In this document: positions 36,890-45,882 of the stretch, one piece after another
Numbering within the stretch: the first letter of the stretch is position 1
How the letters are laid out: every line of letters begins with the position of its first letter
From: Antrihabitans stalagmiti
Lineage (GTDB): Bacteria > Actinomycetota > Actinomycetes > Mycobacteriales > Mycobacteriaceae
Assembly (NCBI RefSeq): GCF_016482825.1
Contig: NZ_JAEMNV010000006.1
Span: forward strand, 62,001 to 126,000
Direction: 5' to 3'
DNA length: 64,000 nt
Translations under genes and position numbers: made by a program
The notes under the pieces: model-generated
The model's input: the letters and a program-made list of their open reading frames with translations, nothing else
Database searches by the model: none
Told to the model about the DNA's origin: nothing

Positions 36890-37762
36890 GTGCTCATCGA
36901 TCTGCATACCCACACCACCGCCTCGGACGGCACTGACTCGCCGGCCGAGTTGGTTCTGGCTGCTGCATCGGCGGGCCTCGACGTGATTGCGATCACCGAC
37001 CACGACACGACGGCAGGCTGGGCCGAAGCCGCAGCCGCTCTCGCCGAAACGAGCACTGACCTGCGGCTGGTCCGCGGAATGGAAATGTCCTGTTTCGGCG
37101 ACGGCGAAGACGGATCGCCCGTCGCCGTGCACCTTCTTGCCTACCTCTTCGATCCGGAGAACGAGGCGTTCGCCGTCGAACGCGAACGCCTGCGAGGCGA
37201 ACGCGTCGCACGGCTGCGAGCGATGGCCGACCGGATGGCAGCCGACGGTCTGCCCATCGATCCCGACGCCGTCCTGGCGGAAGCAGGGTTGTCGGCAGGC
37301 AGGCCACATCTGGCTCGCGCACTCGTCGACGCAGGTGTGGTCGCAACGGTGAACGACGCGTTCACCACCTTGCTGGCCTCGAACGGTCCGTACTTCGTGG
37401 AGAAGGCTGACACGCCTCTCGACGATGCCGTCGACATGGTCGCCGCGGCGGGGGGAGTATCGGTGATCGCACACGCCAGAGCCAGACTCCGAGGTCGGCT
37501 GCTGTCGCTGGACCACATTCGGCGCCTGGCCCCTCGTGGCCTCGGTGGACTCGAAATCGATCATCCCGACCATGCGGACGACGACCGGGCACTGCTGACG
37601 GAACTTGCTGCCGAACTCGGCTTGGTGAGCACAGGGTCGTCGGACTATCACGGCAACAACAAGACGGTCAGGCTCGGCGACTTCAGTACTGACGTAGCGC
37701 AATTCGACAAGCTTGTCGCCGCCGCAACCGGTGTGCCCGTGCTCGCGGGCGGTCTCGCATGA
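36890..37762 (+). CDS. PHP-domain phosphoesterase (TrpH/RNase AM-like)
   Basis: The 290-residue protein has the PHP metal motifs DLHTHTTASDG at the N-terminus, ITDHDT near 40, GMEMSC, VIAHAR and the late GSSDYHG, giving a full trinuclear metal site. Related enzymes hydrolyse 3',5'-bisphosphate nucleotides or short RNA 5' ends. The frame extends upstream over corA, but the GTG at 36890 with GGGAG at 36876-36880 is the supported start. It overlaps marC by ATGA. Confidence 0.87.
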   Translation: MLIDLHTHTTASDGTDSPAELVLAAASAGLDVIAITDHDTTAGWAEAAAALAETSTDLRLVRGMEMSCFGDGEDGSPVAVHLLAYLFDPENEAFAVERERLRGERVARLRAMADRMAADGLPIDPDAVLAEAGLSAGRPHLARALVDAGVVATVNDAFTTLLASNGPYFVEKADTPLDDAVDMVAAAGGVSVIAHARARLRGRLLSLDHIRRLAPRGLGGLEIDHPDHADDDRALLTELAAELGLVSTGSSDYHGNNKTVRLGDFSTDVAQFDKLVAAATGVPVLAGGLA

Positions 37763-38373
37763 GCTTCGACGTCACCATCTACCTCTCGGTTCTGATCACC
37801 CTGTTCGTGATCATGGACCCGCCGGGTGCGATGCCGATCTTCCTCAGTCTCGTCGGCCGTAAATCGGCAGCTGTACGCAACCGCGCGGCGTGGCAGGCAC
37901 CCGCGGTGTCGTTGACGGTCATCACCGTTTTTGCCATCGGTGGCCAAGCGATCCTGAACTACCTGCACATCGGCATTCCCGCCCTGCAGGGCGCAGGCGG
38001 ACTGCTGCTTCTTCTCATCGCACTCGATCTGCTGCGCGGCAACGAGGGTGGAGAGTCCAAATCGGCGGAGGACGTCAACGTCGCGCTGGTACCGCTCGGC
38101 ACACCGTTGATGGCGGGGCCCGGCGCGATCGCAGCGGTCATCGTCTACGTCAGCCAGGCCGACGGCGACGTCGGGTCCTACCTGGCGATCGGGGCCGCGA
38201 TCGTCTCGATCCATCTGATCTTCTATTTGGTGCTGCGGTTTTCGACCGTGTTGATTCGAGTACTCGGCGAAGGCGGGATCACGTTGCTCGCCAGGATTGC
38301 AGGCCTGCTGTTGGCCGCGATTGCCGTACAACTCGTTGCGGACTCGGTCCGCGGGTTCATCCAAGCGTCCTGA
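37759..38373 (+). CDS. MarC family integral membrane protein
   Basis: This 204-residue protein has six transmembrane helices and the MarC motif FVIMDPPGAMPIFLSL near the N-terminus, plus PLMAGPGAIAAVI in the second half, an inverted-repeat design. The family's transport role is unknown; a role in multiple antibiotic resistance was withdrawn for E. coli. It is translationally coupled to the PHP gene. Confidence 0.88.
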   Translation: MSFDVTIYLSVLITLFVIMDPPGAMPIFLSLVGRKSAAVRNRAAWQAPAVSLTVITVFAIGGQAILNYLHIGIPALQGAGGLLLLLIALDLLRGNEGGESKSAEDVNVALVPLGTPLMAGPGAIAAVIVYVSQADGDVGSYLAIGAAIVSIHLIFYLVLRFSTVLIRVLGEGGITLLARIAGLLLAAIAVQLVADSVRGFIQAS

Positions 38374-38425
38374 TCAATGTGTCGGTCGAACGCGTCAATA
38401 GTGGAGGTTGTCTAGTTTGGGTTCC

Positions 38426-38698
38426 ATGGTGGGAAGGTCGATACGCGGACTCAGCGGTGCTGTCGCCGCGGGAGTCGTGGTCCTGACGCTCGTCGTGATC
38501 GGTGCGATGGTGCTCGGGAACGATCGCGACTTCCCCGGACCAGGCGTCGTGTCGATCACGTGGCACGTCGTCACCGCCGTCGCTGTCGTGATCGCGCAGG
38601 TGATTGCCGATCGCAGACGCGGATTCGTGTCGTTCGCTGCGTCGGTCGTCGTGATCGGGCTGACCGGGCTCCTGCTGTGGACGCAGTGGTGGGGCTGA
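38426..38698 (+). CDS. Small three-helix membrane protein
   Basis: This protein of about 90 residues has three hydrophobic segments, a DRDFPGPG loop after the first and a basic DRRR turn before the last. I do not recognise the family. GGAGG at 38403-38407 favours a TTG start at 38417; an ATG at 38426 is also possible. It lies 52 bases after marC on the same strand. Confidence 0.6.
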   Translation: MVGRSIRGLSGAVAAGVVVLTLVVIGAMVLGNDRDFPGPGVVSITWHVVTAVAVVIAQVIADRRRGFVSFAASVVVIGLTGLLLWTQWWG

Positions 38699-39112
38699 CA
38701 GTGGTGCGATGACCTCACCGCTCCCGACCTCACCTGTGATGTCGCAAACCAGCGAGACGGTTCTAACGCCGGGGTAATCCGCGTAACTTACGGTGATCGC
38801 CGGGGCCGCAGCGTCATCGTTGCCGCTGCGGCATCCGATCGCACAAGAACGTATCGGCGACCCCTCGATTGCCCCGCGCGAAAGGCCGGTGGCAGACTAA
38901 GTTTTCATCTGCGCGTCGGTGCCACCGCCCCGCGCGCTGGAGAATGCGGCAGATCTCGTGTTCGGACTCACCCGTCCGGCAGACCGACGCACCGGTTTCG
39001 ATCGATCGATCCGCCATTCGTCCTTGCGGGAAAGCGCAATCCGACAGCCCGTTTCCACATACCCGGCAGTAACCCGGACCCGAGTTATCGGGCCCTGAGC
39101 AGGAGTGTCATC
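38699..39112 (+). promoter_or_regulatory. Long leader region before the malic enzyme gene
   Basis: These 414 bases hold no convincing gene and form the longest such stretch in the window. They include an 8-bp perfect hairpin (CCGCAGCG at 38806-38813 with CGCTGCGG at 38824-38831), an AT-richer patch GGTAATCCGCGTAACTTACG just before it, and GCAGGAG before the GTG at 39113. A promoter plus a structured 5' leader is likely; no known riboswitch class was recognised. Confidence 0.35.
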
Positions 39113-40312
39113 GTGTCCTCTGTGACTGAAGCGACCAATTCCCAAAGCAGCAACTTGTCCGAGATCACCGACGAGGACATCTTCGCCTCCCACATCGGTG
39201 GCAAGTTGACGGTAGAGCTGGCCGCACCGCTCGAGACGCAGCGCGATCTGTCGATTGCCTACACCCCCGGCGTCGCACAGGTCAGCCGCGCGATCGCGAC
39301 CGACGAGACGTTGGCCAAGCGCTACACCTGGACCGACCGGCTCGTCGTCGTCGTCAGTGACGGCACCGCGGTGCTCGGTCTCGGCGACATCGGACCCCGT
39401 GCGTCGCTGCCGGTTATGGAGGGCAAGTCCGCGCTGTTCAAGAAGTTCGCTGGACTCAACTCCATTCCCCTTGTGCTCGATACCAAGGACGTCGACGAGA
39501 TCGTCAATACGTTGATCTTGCTGCGGCCGAGCTTCGGTGCCGTGAACCTCGAAGACATTTCGGCTCCCCGCTGCTTCGAAATCGAGCGTCGCGTCATCGA
39601 GGCGCTGGACTGCCCGGTTATGCACGACGACCAGCACGGTACCGCCATCGTCGTTCTCGCCGCACTGCTCGGTGCGGTGAAGGCGCAGAAGCGTGATCTG
39701 CACACCTTGCGCGTGGTGATCTCCGGCGCCGGTGCAGCGGGTGTCGCGTGCGCCAACATCCTGCTTGCCTCCGGGATCGCCGACGTCACCGTGCTCGATT
39801 CCAAGGGCATTGTCAGCGCCGACCGCACCAACCTGACCGACGTCAAGATCGACCTCGCTGCCCGGACCAACCCGTCCGGCCGTAACGGCGGCGCGGCCGA
39901 AGCGCTCGACGGTGCGGACGTCTTCCTTGGTGTCTCGGCAGGCAAGATCCCCGAGGAGCTCATCGCGAGCATGGCACCGGAATCGATCGTGTTCGCACTA
40001 TCGAACCCGGACCCCGAGATTCATCCCGAGGTCGCCCGCAAGCATGCTGCTGTCGTCGCGACAGGCCGAAGCGACTTCCCGAACCAGATCAACAACGTGC
40101 TCGCGTTCCCCGGCGTCTTCAAGGGCGCGCTCGATGCCGGTGCGCGTCGGATCACCGAAGGTATGAAGCTGGCTGCTGCCAACGCGATTCTTTCGGTGCT
40201 CGGCGACGAGTTGAGTATCGACAAGATCGTCCCGAGCCCGCTGGATCCGCGTGTTGCTCCGGCTGTTGCCGAAGCCGTCGCGGAAGCCGCGCGCAAAGAG
40301 GGTGTTGTCTAA
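39113..40312 (+). CDS. NAD(P)-dependent malic enzyme
   Basis: This enzyme oxidatively decarboxylates malate to pyruvate. The 399-residue protein is of the short prokaryotic type without a phosphotransacetylase domain. It shows the catalytic-site stretches YTPGVAQVS and SDGTAVLGLGDIG, the metal-binding FEIERR and HDDQHGTA segments, and a Rossmann loop SGAGAAGVACA. The cofactor preference is not certain. In the M. tuberculosis order the equivalent position near corA holds malate dehydrogenase mdh. The start is the GTG at 39113. Confidence 0.92.
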   Translation: MSSVTEATNSQSSNLSEITDEDIFASHIGGKLTVELAAPLETQRDLSIAYTPGVAQVSRAIATDETLAKRYTWTDRLVVVVSDGTAVLGLGDIGPRASLPVMEGKSALFKKFAGLNSIPLVLDTKDVDEIVNTLILLRPSFGAVNLEDISAPRCFEIERRVIEALDCPVMHDDQHGTAIVVLAALLGAVKAQKRDLHTLRVVISGAGAAGVACANILLASGIADVTVLDSKGIVSADRTNLTDVKIDLAARTNPSGRNGGAAEALDGADVFLGVSAGKIPEELIASMAPESIVFALSNPDPEIHPEVARKHAAVVATGRSDFPNQINNVLAFPGVFKGALDAGARRITEGMKLAAANAILSVLGDELSIDKIVPSPLDPRVAPAVAEAVAEAARKEGVV

Positions 40313-40326
40313 ACTTCAGTCGTTCC

Positions 40327-40377
40327 GAGTGAGGGGTCCCCACACGCCGTCAGACGGAGTGCGGGGACCCCTCACTC
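40327..40377. terminator. Long hairpin between malic enzyme and osmoprotectant permease
   Basis: Perfect 15-base arms GAGTGAGGGGTCCCC (40327-40341) and GGGGACCCCTCACTC (40363-40377) enclose a 21-base loop that itself contains CCGT/ACGG. It starts 15 bases after the malic enzyme stop and overlaps the last codons of the convergent permease (stop at 40350). It probably serves both transcripts. Confidence 0.65.
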
Positions 40378-41078
40378 CGTTCGAGGTCGGCAAGCGCTGC
40401 CGTCACATCGCGTGGCGTGCGCCGCAACCTACCCGTGCCGGGTTGGCTCACCCACACGACGAGGGCCAGAAGGCCGTCGACGACGGCGGCGAGTGCGGCG
40501 ACGAGCAGCGCTGCGGCAAGCACACGATCGAACTCGCGTAGCGCGAGGCCACTGAAGATCGGCCGCCCCAAGCCGCCGAGGTTGACGTAGGCGGCGACCG
40601 TTGCGGTCGCGATGACCTGTAGCGTCGCATTCCGCAGTCCGCCGAGAATCAGCGGTAGCGCGTTGGGCAGTTCGACCCGGAACAGCACTCGCGGCTCGGT
40701 CATACCCATTGCCCGCGCCGCGTCCACCGTCGCGGCGTCGACGTTCGCGATGCCCGCGTAGGTGCCCGCGAGCAACGGCGGAATACCGACGATGACCAAC
40801 GCGAGAATCGGGGGAGTCAGACCGAGCCCCATCAGCAGGACCAGCAGGGTCAGCAGTCCGAGTGTCGGCAGCGCCCGCATGGCATTGACCAGGCCGACCA
40901 GCACCGCCTCGCCACGACGAACGTGCCCGATCAGCAGTCCGAGGGGGACAGCTATGGCTGCCGCGGCGAACACGGCCAGGAAGCTGTACCAAAGATGTTG
41001 CACGAGCAGGACATCGACTTCGGCACCCTTGCCCCAGTTGTCGACGATGTAGGACAGTGCGTCGCCGAAAAGTTTCAT
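40350..41078 (-). CDS. Osmoprotectant ABC importer permease (OpuCB/ProW-like), second
   Basis: This 242-residue permease has five to six transmembrane helices and the inner-membrane component loop EPRVLFRVELPNALPLILGGL that docks on the ATPase. It belongs to the glycine betaine/carnitine/choline (OpuB/OpuC/ProW) group. It overlaps the upstream permease gene by ATGA, giving the order binding protein-ATPase-permease-permease. Its 3' end lies within the hairpin at 40327-40377. Confidence 0.88.
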   Translation of the reverse strand: MKLFGDALSYIVDNWGKGAEVDVLLVQHLWYSFLAVFAAAAIAVPLGLLIGHVRRGEAVLVGLVNAMRALPTLGLLTLLVLLMGLGLTPPILALVIVGIPPLLAGTYAGIANVDAATVDAARAMGMTEPRVLFRVELPNALPLILGGLRNATLQVIATATVAAYVNLGGLGRPIFSGLALREFDRVLAAALLVAALAAVVDGLLALVVWVSQPGTGRLRRTPRDVTAALADLERSEGSPHSV

Positions 41079-41758
41079 CGTTGGGCTGCCTTCGCCAGTG
41101 CCGCAACCTTTTTGGCGCTCGGCCTACCCGCTCGCGTCCACGGTGTCAGCAGCCGGCCGATGACGAAGAGCAGGCCGTCGATGACGAGTGCCAGCACGAC
41201 GACCGCGATGATGCCCGCGACGATCTCGTCGAGGTAGTCACGCTGGTAGCCGTCGGTGAACAGAAAACCGAGCCCGTGGACGCCGATGAGTGACCCGATC
41301 GGCACCAACGAAATATTGGTCACCGCGACGACGCGAACACTCGCCGTGAGCACGGGAATCGACAGCGGCAGGTCCACGGTGAGGACGCGCCGAAGAAACC
41401 CGAACCCCATCGCGTTCGACGAGTCGATGACCGCAGCGGGAACCGAGTCGAGCGCTTCGGGGACGGCGCGGATCAGCAACGCTGTCGAGTAGATCGTCAA
41501 CGCGATGACGACGACAAGCGGATCGACCGCTTTCAGTCCGACGAGCGGCGGCACGATGACGAACAGGGCCAATGACGGCACTGTGTACGCGATACTCGCC
41601 ACGCTGAGCGTGAGTTTGCGCAGCCAGCCGACGTTGCGGATAGCTGTGCCGAGGGGAACCGCGATCGCAAGTCCGATCATCAGCGGCACCAGCGAGAGAT
41701 AGATGTGGGTCTTCGTGAGGTCGAGGACGGTCGAGAAGTTGTCGATGAGGTAATTCAT
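41075..41758 (-). CDS. Osmoprotectant ABC importer permease (OpuCD/ProZ-like), first
   Basis: This 227-residue permease has about six transmembrane helices, starts MNYLIDNFSTVLDLT and has the docking loop GFLRRVLTVDLPLSIPVL. The C-terminal GHGLGFLFTDGYQRDYL-type segment (VHGLGFLFTDG) is typical of OpuC permeases. It overlaps the ATPase stop (41755-41758) and the next permease (41075-41078), so all three are translationally coupled. Confidence 0.88.
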   Translation of the reverse strand: MNYLIDNFSTVLDLTKTHIYLSLVPLMIGLAIAVPLGTAIRNVGWLRKLTLSVASIAYTVPSLALFVIVPPLVGLKAVDPLVVVIALTIYSTALLIRAVPEALDSVPAAVIDSSNAMGFGFLRRVLTVDLPLSIPVLTASVRVVAVTNISLVPIGSLIGVHGLGFLFTDGYQRDYLDEIVAGIIAVVVLALVIDGLLFVIGRLLTPWTRAGRPSAKKVAALAKAAQR

Positions 41759-42912
41759 CGATCGGTCGCTTCGACATGCTGTCCGTCGAAATGTCTACTG
41801 TTGCGGGCCTGGTCTTCGGCTTTGCGTTGTTCGGCGAGTTGGGCGATGACCTCTCCTGCGTCGATGCCGCCGATCACCGCGCCGGCTTCGTTCACGGCGA
41901 CGCCGATCCCCGATGGTGAGGAGATCGCCGAATCCAGCGCCTGTCGTAGATCCGCGCCCCTGCCGAACAACGAACCGCCTGCCGACGTGGAGTCGGCGAG
42001 ACTGTTGCCGGCGCGTATTGATTCGACGCCGGTAACGTCGATCCAGCCCCGCGGGGCGCCTGCATCGGTGACAACGAGTACCCACTCGCCCTGCTGCAGC
42101 CGAAGTTCACTCAGACCGGCTTCGGTCGAGGTCCTAATGTCGTGCAGCACAACGTCTTCTGCGCCACGGAACGACAGACCTCGGTAGCCGCGATCACGTC
42201 CGACGAATTCTGCGACGAAATCGGTTGCGGGCGCGGCAAGTACCCGCTGCGGCGCGTCGTACTGCTGCAGTCGACCCCCGCGGCCGAACACGGCGATGCG
42301 GTCGCCGAGTTTGACGGCCTCGTCGATGTCGTGGGTGACGAAGACGATCGTCTTGTTCAATTCGGCTTGCAGACGCTGCATTTCGGCCTGCAGGTCCTCG
42401 CGGACAACAGGATCGACAGCGCTGAACGGCTCGTCCATCAGCAGAATCGGGGGATCGGCGGCGAGTGCGCGGGCAACGCCGACCCGCTGCTGCTGACCTC
42501 CCGAGAGTTGAGCGGGGTAGCGGGTCGCAAGCGAAAGATCCAGACCGACTCGTTCGAGCACGTCGAGGGCTGCACGTCTGGCCTCGCGGCGCGAATCACC
42601 GCGCAGCACTGGCACGGTCGCCACGTTGTCGACGACAGTCCGGTGTGGCAGCAGACCGGCATTCTGGATCACGTAACCCATGCCGAGCCGCAACTGAACC
42701 GCATCGAGGGTCGAGATATCGCGCCCGTCGACCAGAATCGTCCCGGACGTCGGCGTGATCATTCGGTTGATCATGCGCATCGAGGTGGTCTTCCCGCAGC
42801 CGGACGGACCGACGAAAACGGTGAACGAACCAGCGTCGATTCGCAGGTCGAGATCGTCGACAGCCGTTGTGCCGTCCGGGTATTGCTTGGTGACGTGCGC
42901 GAACTCGATCAC
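41755..42912 (-). CDS. Osmoprotectant ABC importer ATPase (OpuCA-like)
   Basis: The 385-residue ATPase has Walker A (GPSGCGKTT), signature LSGGQQQR, Walker B (LLMDEPFSAVDP) and switch His (VTHDIDEA). A C-terminal CBS pair (about 260-385) in OpuA/OpuC proteins senses ionic strength or c-di-AMP. The frame is open to 42999, but that would overlap the binding protein, so the GTG at 42912 with AGGA upstream is preferred. It follows the binding-protein stop by 47 bases. Confidence 0.9.
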   Translation of the reverse strand: MIEFAHVTKQYPDGTTAVDDLDLRIDAGSFTVFVGPSGCGKTTSMRMINRMITPTSGTILVDGRDISTLDAVQLRLGMGYVIQNAGLLPHRTVVDNVATVPVLRGDSRREARRAALDVLERVGLDLSLATRYPAQLSGGQQQRVGVARALAADPPILLMDEPFSAVDPVVREDLQAEMQRLQAELNKTIVFVTHDIDEAVKLGDRIAVFGRGGRLQQYDAPQRVLAAPATDFVAEFVGRDRGYRGLSFRGAEDVVLHDIRTSTEAGLSELRLQQGEWVLVVTDAGAPRGWIDVTGVESIRAGNSLADSTSAGGSLFGRGADLRQALDSAISSPSGIGVAVNEAGAVIGGIDAGEVIAQLAEQRKAEDQARNSRHFDGQHVEATDR

Positions 42913-42959
42913 AATCGGCGGTTCCGTCCTGGAAGTTGGGGTCCTCGTGTTCGCCCCGA

Positions 42960-43928
42960 TCAGCCGATCGGTTTGTCGAATCCGTTTTCTGCAACCCACT
43001 TCTTCGCCGCTTCGGCAGGTTCGGTCTTGCTGTCGCCCGATACTGCCTCGTTGAGTTCGATCAATTCGGCGGTGGTCAGCTTCGCGGAGACGGCGTCGAG
43101 AACCTTCGTCAGCTTTTCCGACTTCTTTACGCTGCTGAACAACGGCACAACGTTCTGCGCGGGGAAATTGTTCTTCGGATCTTCGAGGACGACGAAGTCG
43201 TTCTTCGTGATCGCAGGTGACGTCGTGAAGATGTTGGCAGCCGTGACCTGACCGGACGCGAGGGCCTGGACCGTTGCCGGACCGCCGCCGTCGGCGATCG
43301 CGACGAAGTTGTTCGGCGAGATGTCGAGGTCGTAGTTCTTCTTCAACCCGGGCAGACCGACCGAGCGTTCCTGAAACTCCGCGGGAGCGGCGAACTTGAC
43401 CTCCGCGGAGTACGGAGCGAGATCTGCGATCGTCGTGAGGTTCCAGCGCTCGGCCGTTTCCTTGGTGACGACGACGGCGTCTTTGTCCTCCGCCGGCGCC
43501 GGGGTGGCGATCGCGAGGTCGGGTCCGAGTGCCGCGAGCAGCGCTTTGTCGACGTCGGCAGCCGATGTGGCGGTGGCGTTCTTGTCCAAGTACGCGAGCA
43601 GTAGGTTGCCGGTGTACTCGGGAATGAGATCGATCGATCCGTCCTTCAGCGCCGGGATGTAGGACTCCCTGCTGCCGATGTTGAACTTGGTATCGATATC
43701 GAAGCTGTTCGCACGCAGCGCTTCTGCATAGATGTTCGCGATTGTCGTCGACTCCGGGAAATTGGCGGACCCGACGACGAGCGTGTCCGGATCCGAACTA
43801 CGCTCCCCGCCGTCGCCTGCAAGCGGATCCGAGTCACCGCCACACGCGGCGGTCGACACCATCGCGATCGCGAGGACGGCGGCGACCAGCCACCGGCGGG
43901 GGGAGGTAGACATGGTGTCGATTTTCAT
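42960..43928 (-). CDS. Glycine betaine/choline-type solute-binding lipoprotein (OpuCC/ProX-like)
   Basis: The 322-residue protein has a signal peptide and a lipobox-like STAAC with Cys29. An OpuAC-family binding fold follows: VVGSANFPESTTIANIYAEAL, LIPEYTGNLLLAYL and the late PAQNVVPLF. It feeds the ATPase and permeases that follow it in the operon. Thr rather than Leu at the -3 lipobox position is unusual. It is divergent from a second binding protein at 44041 with a 112-base gap, so one regulatory region may serve both. Confidence 0.88.
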   Translation of the reverse strand: MKIDTMSTSPRRWLVAAVLAIAMVSTAACGGDSDPLAGDGGERSSDPDTLVVGSANFPESTTIANIYAEALRANSFDIDTKFNIGSRESYIPALKDGSIDLIPEYTGNLLLAYLDKNATATSAADVDKALLAALGPDLAIATPAPAEDKDAVVVTKETAERWNLTTIADLAPYSAEVKFAAPAEFQERSVGLPGLKKNYDLDISPNNFVAIADGGGPATVQALASGQVTAANIFTTSPAITKNDFVVLEDPKNNFPAQNVVPLFSSVKKSEKLTKVLDAVSAKLTTAELIELNEAVSGDSKTEPAEAAKKWVAENGFDKPIG

Positions 43929-44040
43929 CGTGTCCTTCCGGCGCAGCGGCGGCGATTAGGGTGCAAGTGTATCGACCCGTACCGACAAACTCGTGACAAA
44001 GGGTGTCCCGGCGAAGATGTCGACAAGAGAAAGGTTCGAG

Positions 44041-44946
44041 GTGACCGATCGCATGTCCGCGTATGCACGGTTGGCGAGGGCGGCGGCGCTTGTGCCTGCG
44101 TTCGGATTGCTCGTCGCCTGCGGGGGGACCGATTCGGTACTCGACCCTGCGGCACAGGGCGCGACGATCGTCGTTGGATCGGCGAACTCCGTTCCGAGCG
44201 AAGTCGTCGCGCACATCTATGCGGGAGCGCTCGCACGTACCGGAGCGACCGTACGGACCCAGCCACGCATCGGCGATCGCGCGGAATATCTTGCGGCACT
44301 GGACGAAGGCGGCATCACGCTGGTGCCGGAAATCAGCGGCGACCTGCTCGACTATCTGAATCCCGATGCGACGCAATCGACGCCGGACGAGGTATTCGAC
44401 GTCCTCAACAGATCACTGCCTGACGGGCTTTCGGTGTCCGATTACGCTGCGGCACAGGATAGACCGGCCTTTCTGATGACGCAGCCGCGAGCAACGCAGT
44501 TGTCGGCGCGATCGTTGTCCGATGTCGGCGCTGCATGTTCGTCGCTGACACTGGCTGCGGCCGCGGCGCCGGAGCAATCAGTCGTCGACGCATTGCAGAC
44601 CGAATACGGCTGCAGGTTCAGCGAAACGCGAGTCCTGCCGAGCGCAGATCTCCGCACTGCATTGGAAACGGGAGACGCCGATGTCGCGGTTGTCCGGGGT
44701 TCGGCTGCCACGGGGTCGGACGACGATCTCGTCACGCTCGCCGACGAGAAGTTCGTCTATCCGGCGCAGAACGTCCTGCCGCTGTATCGCACGGGCGCAC
44801 TCACCGACGCTCAGCGAATGAAACTCAATATCGTTGCAGGCGAGCTGAATACAGCCGATCTCGCAGATATGGTTCGCCAGATCGACGACGCCGACGCCAG
44901 GCCTGCCGACGTCGCCAGATCCTGGCTCGATGCGCACGGACTGTGA
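44041..44946 (+). CDS. Second, divergent solute-binding lipoprotein (LpqZ-like)
   Basis: The 301-residue protein has a signal peptide, lipobox LVAC with Cys27, and an OpuAC-like fold paralogous to the product of 42960-43928. Shared features include VVGSANSVPSEVVAHIYAGAL, LVPEISGDLLDYL and PAQNVLPLY. Position and type match M. tuberculosis LpqZ (Rv1244), an orphan binding protein. The key aromatic pocket residues may differ, so the ligand may not be betaine. The GTG at 44041 with AAAGG upstream is preferred to an upstream GTG or ATG near 43993. Confidence 0.75.
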   Translation: MTDRMSAYARLARAAALVPAFGLLVACGGTDSVLDPAAQGATIVVGSANSVPSEVVAHIYAGALARTGATVRTQPRIGDRAEYLAALDEGGITLVPEISGDLLDYLNPDATQSTPDEVFDVLNRSLPDGLSVSDYAAAQDRPAFLMTQPRATQLSARSLSDVGAACSSLTLAAAAAPEQSVVDALQTEYGCRFSETRVLPSADLRTALETGDADVAVVRGSAATGSDDDLVTLADEKFVYPAQNVLPLYRTGALTDAQRMKLNIVAGELNTADLADMVRQIDDADARPADVARSWLDAHGL

Positions 44947-44962
44947 TGCACAACCTCCGACG

Positions 44963-45877
44963 TCAGGCGACGTCCTCTTCTGCTGCCCTGTCGAACGCAG
45001 TGCGCAGGAACAGTGAAAGGTCGGCGACCGCAGCAGCCGCGTCCTCGACCATCGAGGCTTGCAGCTGAGCGCAGTGCCACAGGGTCGGATATTCGGTGTA
45101 CTCGACCTCGACACCTGCAGCGACCAATCCGTCACGGAGTAGCGCGGCCTGTGGCTGCAGCAACTCCGTCGTACCGACGTGCACCAGGGTCGGTGGCAAC
45201 CCCGCAAGGCTGCCGAGCAGTGGTGCGTAGCCGGGATCGGTCGAGTCGCCGTCGCCGAGATAGGCGGCGGCACAAGACATCGACCACCGCCGCGTGAGTA
45301 CCAGGTCGCTCGCCCTCGGACTCACGACGTTGGGATCCACCCACGGCGCGATCAAGGCAAGTGCGCCTGGCCGCACCCCGTGCTTGTCGATCAGTCTGCG
45401 AGCGGTCGCCAAGGCGAGCCCGCCGCCTGCGGAATCGCCCGCGATCGCAACCTGCTCCGGGGTATACCCGTGTGCTTCGATGAGCTCGAGGTAGGCCGCT
45501 TCCGCATCGTCGAGACCGGCCGGAAAAGGGTTCTCCGGTGCCAATCGGTAGTCGATGACGAACACCGCCACACCGGCATTGCGTGCGATGTGGGCGGCGA
45601 TCGAGCGATGTGTCGCTATCGACCCGATCGTGTAGCCACCGCCGTGCAGGTACAGCACGGCGGAGCGGTGATCGTCTCCCGCGGTGATCTTTTCGGCGCG
45701 ACGCCCGGCGAGGGTGAGCTCACGGACGAGGGTGCCACTCGGCAGCGTCTGCAACGGTGCACCGGCATCGAGAAGTCGTCGCTGCGTCGCAAAGGACAAT
45801 CTCGGATTGAGCGTGAGCCGGTAGACCGGCCGCAGCAAGGTCGCCACGAGTGCGCGGGGCAGCGTCAGGTTGCGCAC
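44963..45877 (-). CDS. Alpha/beta hydrolase of the hormone-sensitive lipase family (LipH/LipR-like esterase)
   Basis: The 304-residue protein has the HSL oxyanion motif HGGG, the nucleophile Ser in GDSAGG and the catalytic His in LWHCAQ. Such enzymes hydrolyse short-chain esters. The GTG at 45877 lies five bases after the SDR stop, making it the last gene of the monooxygenase-SDR-esterase operon. Hydrolysis of the ester made by the monooxygenase is a reasonable inferred role. It converges on the LpqZ-like gene. Confidence 0.87.
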   Translation of the reverse strand: MRNLTLPRALVATLLRPVYRLTLNPRLSFATQRRLLDAGAPLQTLPSGTLVRELTLAGRRAEKITAGDDHRSAVLYLHGGGYTIGSIATHRSIAAHIARNAGVAVFVIDYRLAPENPFPAGLDDAEAAYLELIEAHGYTPEQVAIAGDSAGGGLALATARRLIDKHGVRPGALALIAPWVDPNVVSPRASDLVLTRRWSMSCAAAYLGDGDSTDPGYAPLLGSLAGLPPTLVHVGTTELLQPQAALLRDGLVAAGVEVEYTEYPTLWHCAQLQASMVEDAAAAVADLSLFLRTAFDRAAEEDVA

Positions 45878-45882
45878 CCCGA

